From contig RZZF01000114.1 of the NCBI GenBank assembly GCA_009929975.1, forward strand, positions 1-6,211: DNA of 6,211 nucleotides. Reading direction: 5' to 3'. Source of the stretch: Clostridia bacterium. GTDB lineage: Bacteria > Bacillota > Clostridia > Saccharofermentanales > UBA5734. The translations under genes and the position numbers were made by a program. Below the pieces are notes generated by a model. It searched no databases, was not told the origin of the DNA, and was given only the letters and a program-made list of their open reading frames with translations. Shown here piece by piece: positions 5,853 through 6,211 of the stretch (position 1 is the first letter of the stretch; the number at the start of each line of letters is the position of its first letter).

Positions 5853-6211
5853 TTGAGAAAGAAGAGAAAATTCTTCTCAATGGACGACTTTGAACTGACA
5901 CTACTCGCGATGCCAACAGTTATTTGGTATATCCTATTCACCTATCTGCCAATGTTCGGTATCATCATCGCGTTTAAAAAAATCCGTGCACCGAAGCGGG
6001 GTGTGGGCTTTTTAACCCATATCCTGACCAGTGAAAACGCCGGTCTGGATAACTTCCGATTTGTCTTCGGCGGCCGTGACGCGTCATTGATGTTCCGCAA
6101 CACGCTCGGATACAATACGGTGTTTATCATCCTGGGCATGGTCACCGCGGTCGGTCTGGCGCTGATGATTTCGCAGCTGCATTCAAAACGACTGGCCAAA
6201 GTCGTCCAGAC
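5853..6211 (+). CDS. Carbohydrate ABC transporter permease, LplB/YtcP-like, N-terminal part (truncated by window edge)
   Basis: The first 119 residues are present. A basic N-terminus (MRKKRKFFS) precedes a first membrane segment at about residues 17-41, with the typical LLAMPTVIWYILFTYLPMFG run. The periplasmic-side stretch GLDNFRFVF (64-72) and RNTLGYN (82-88) lead into a second segment (about 88-107), then SKRLAKVVQT. This is the standard opening of the LplB permease family, partner of YtcP-type permeases in importers of oligosaccharides or sugar acids. Translation probably begins at the TTG at 5853, because GGGAGG lies 9 nt upstream; an ATG 27 nt later lacks a site, and an in-frame GTG at 5844 directly abuts the Shine-Dalgarno. 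The ATPase, second permease and binding protein should lie beyond the right edge or elsewhere. It probably imports the substrate for the catabolic genes to its left (inference). Confidence 0.9.
   Translation, partial: MRKKRKFFSMDDFELTLLAMPTVIWYILFTYLPMFGIIIAFKKIRAPKRGVGFLTHILTSENAGLDNFRFVFGGRDASLMFRNTLGYNTVFIILGMVTAVGLALMISQLHSKRLAKVVQ

Noticed and set aside
1..6211. CRISPR array, transposon ends, tRNA or rRNA genes
   Set aside because: Read through on both strands; no repeat-spacer pattern, insertion-sequence inverted ends, transposase-like frame or tRNA-like cloverleaf was seen.

Overview
This window looks like chromosomal DNA of a mid-GC bacterium with strong, Gram-positive-like Shine-Dalgarno sites (GGAGG or GGGAGG type), frequent TTG starts, near-consensus sigma-A/sigma-70 promoters and an LplB/YtcP-type sugar ABC permease. 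That permease type is common in Bacillota (Paenibacillus and Lachnospiraceae-like lineages) and Spirochaetota. The taxonomic guess is weak, because nothing in the window is a phylogenetic marker.

Layout. Positions 1-3920 are one tightly spaced minus-strand operon. In transcription order it holds: (i) a 671-aa fusion of an intact NAD-type short-chain dehydrogenase/reductase (SDR) to a complete SelA/DgaE-like PLP-dependent enzyme (1905-3920); (ii) a RidA/YjgF-family protein (1419-1886); (iii) a protein made of two degenerate SDR domains that both lack the catalytic Tyr-x-x-x-Lys (194-1378); (iv) the N-terminus of a further SDR, cut by the window edge (1-187). Positions 3921-4204 are a divergent regulatory region with a perfect-consensus plus-strand promoter and two inverted repeats. 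Positions 4205-5425 encode, on the plus strand, a COG3964-like amidohydrolase/deacetylase family metallohydrolase. A hairpin terminator follows. The remaining gap (to 5852) carries phased CGTCAT repeats and a near-consensus promoter. From 5853 to the right edge lies the start of an LplB/YtcP-like ABC transporter permease.

How the genes may work together (inference). The ABC importer brings in a substrate, probably a carbohydrate derivative. The amidohydrolase removes an acyl or ester group or opens a ring. The SDR-PLP fusion oxidises or reduces the product and eliminates ammonia from it. RidA hydrolyses the enamine/imine released by the PLP enzyme. The downstream SDR and the SDR-like pseudoenzyme may form a heteromeric dehydrogenase. 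Amidohydrolase plus SelA/DgaE-like enzyme is a known gene pairing. The SDR fusion and the tandem catalytically dead SDR are what make this locus unusual.
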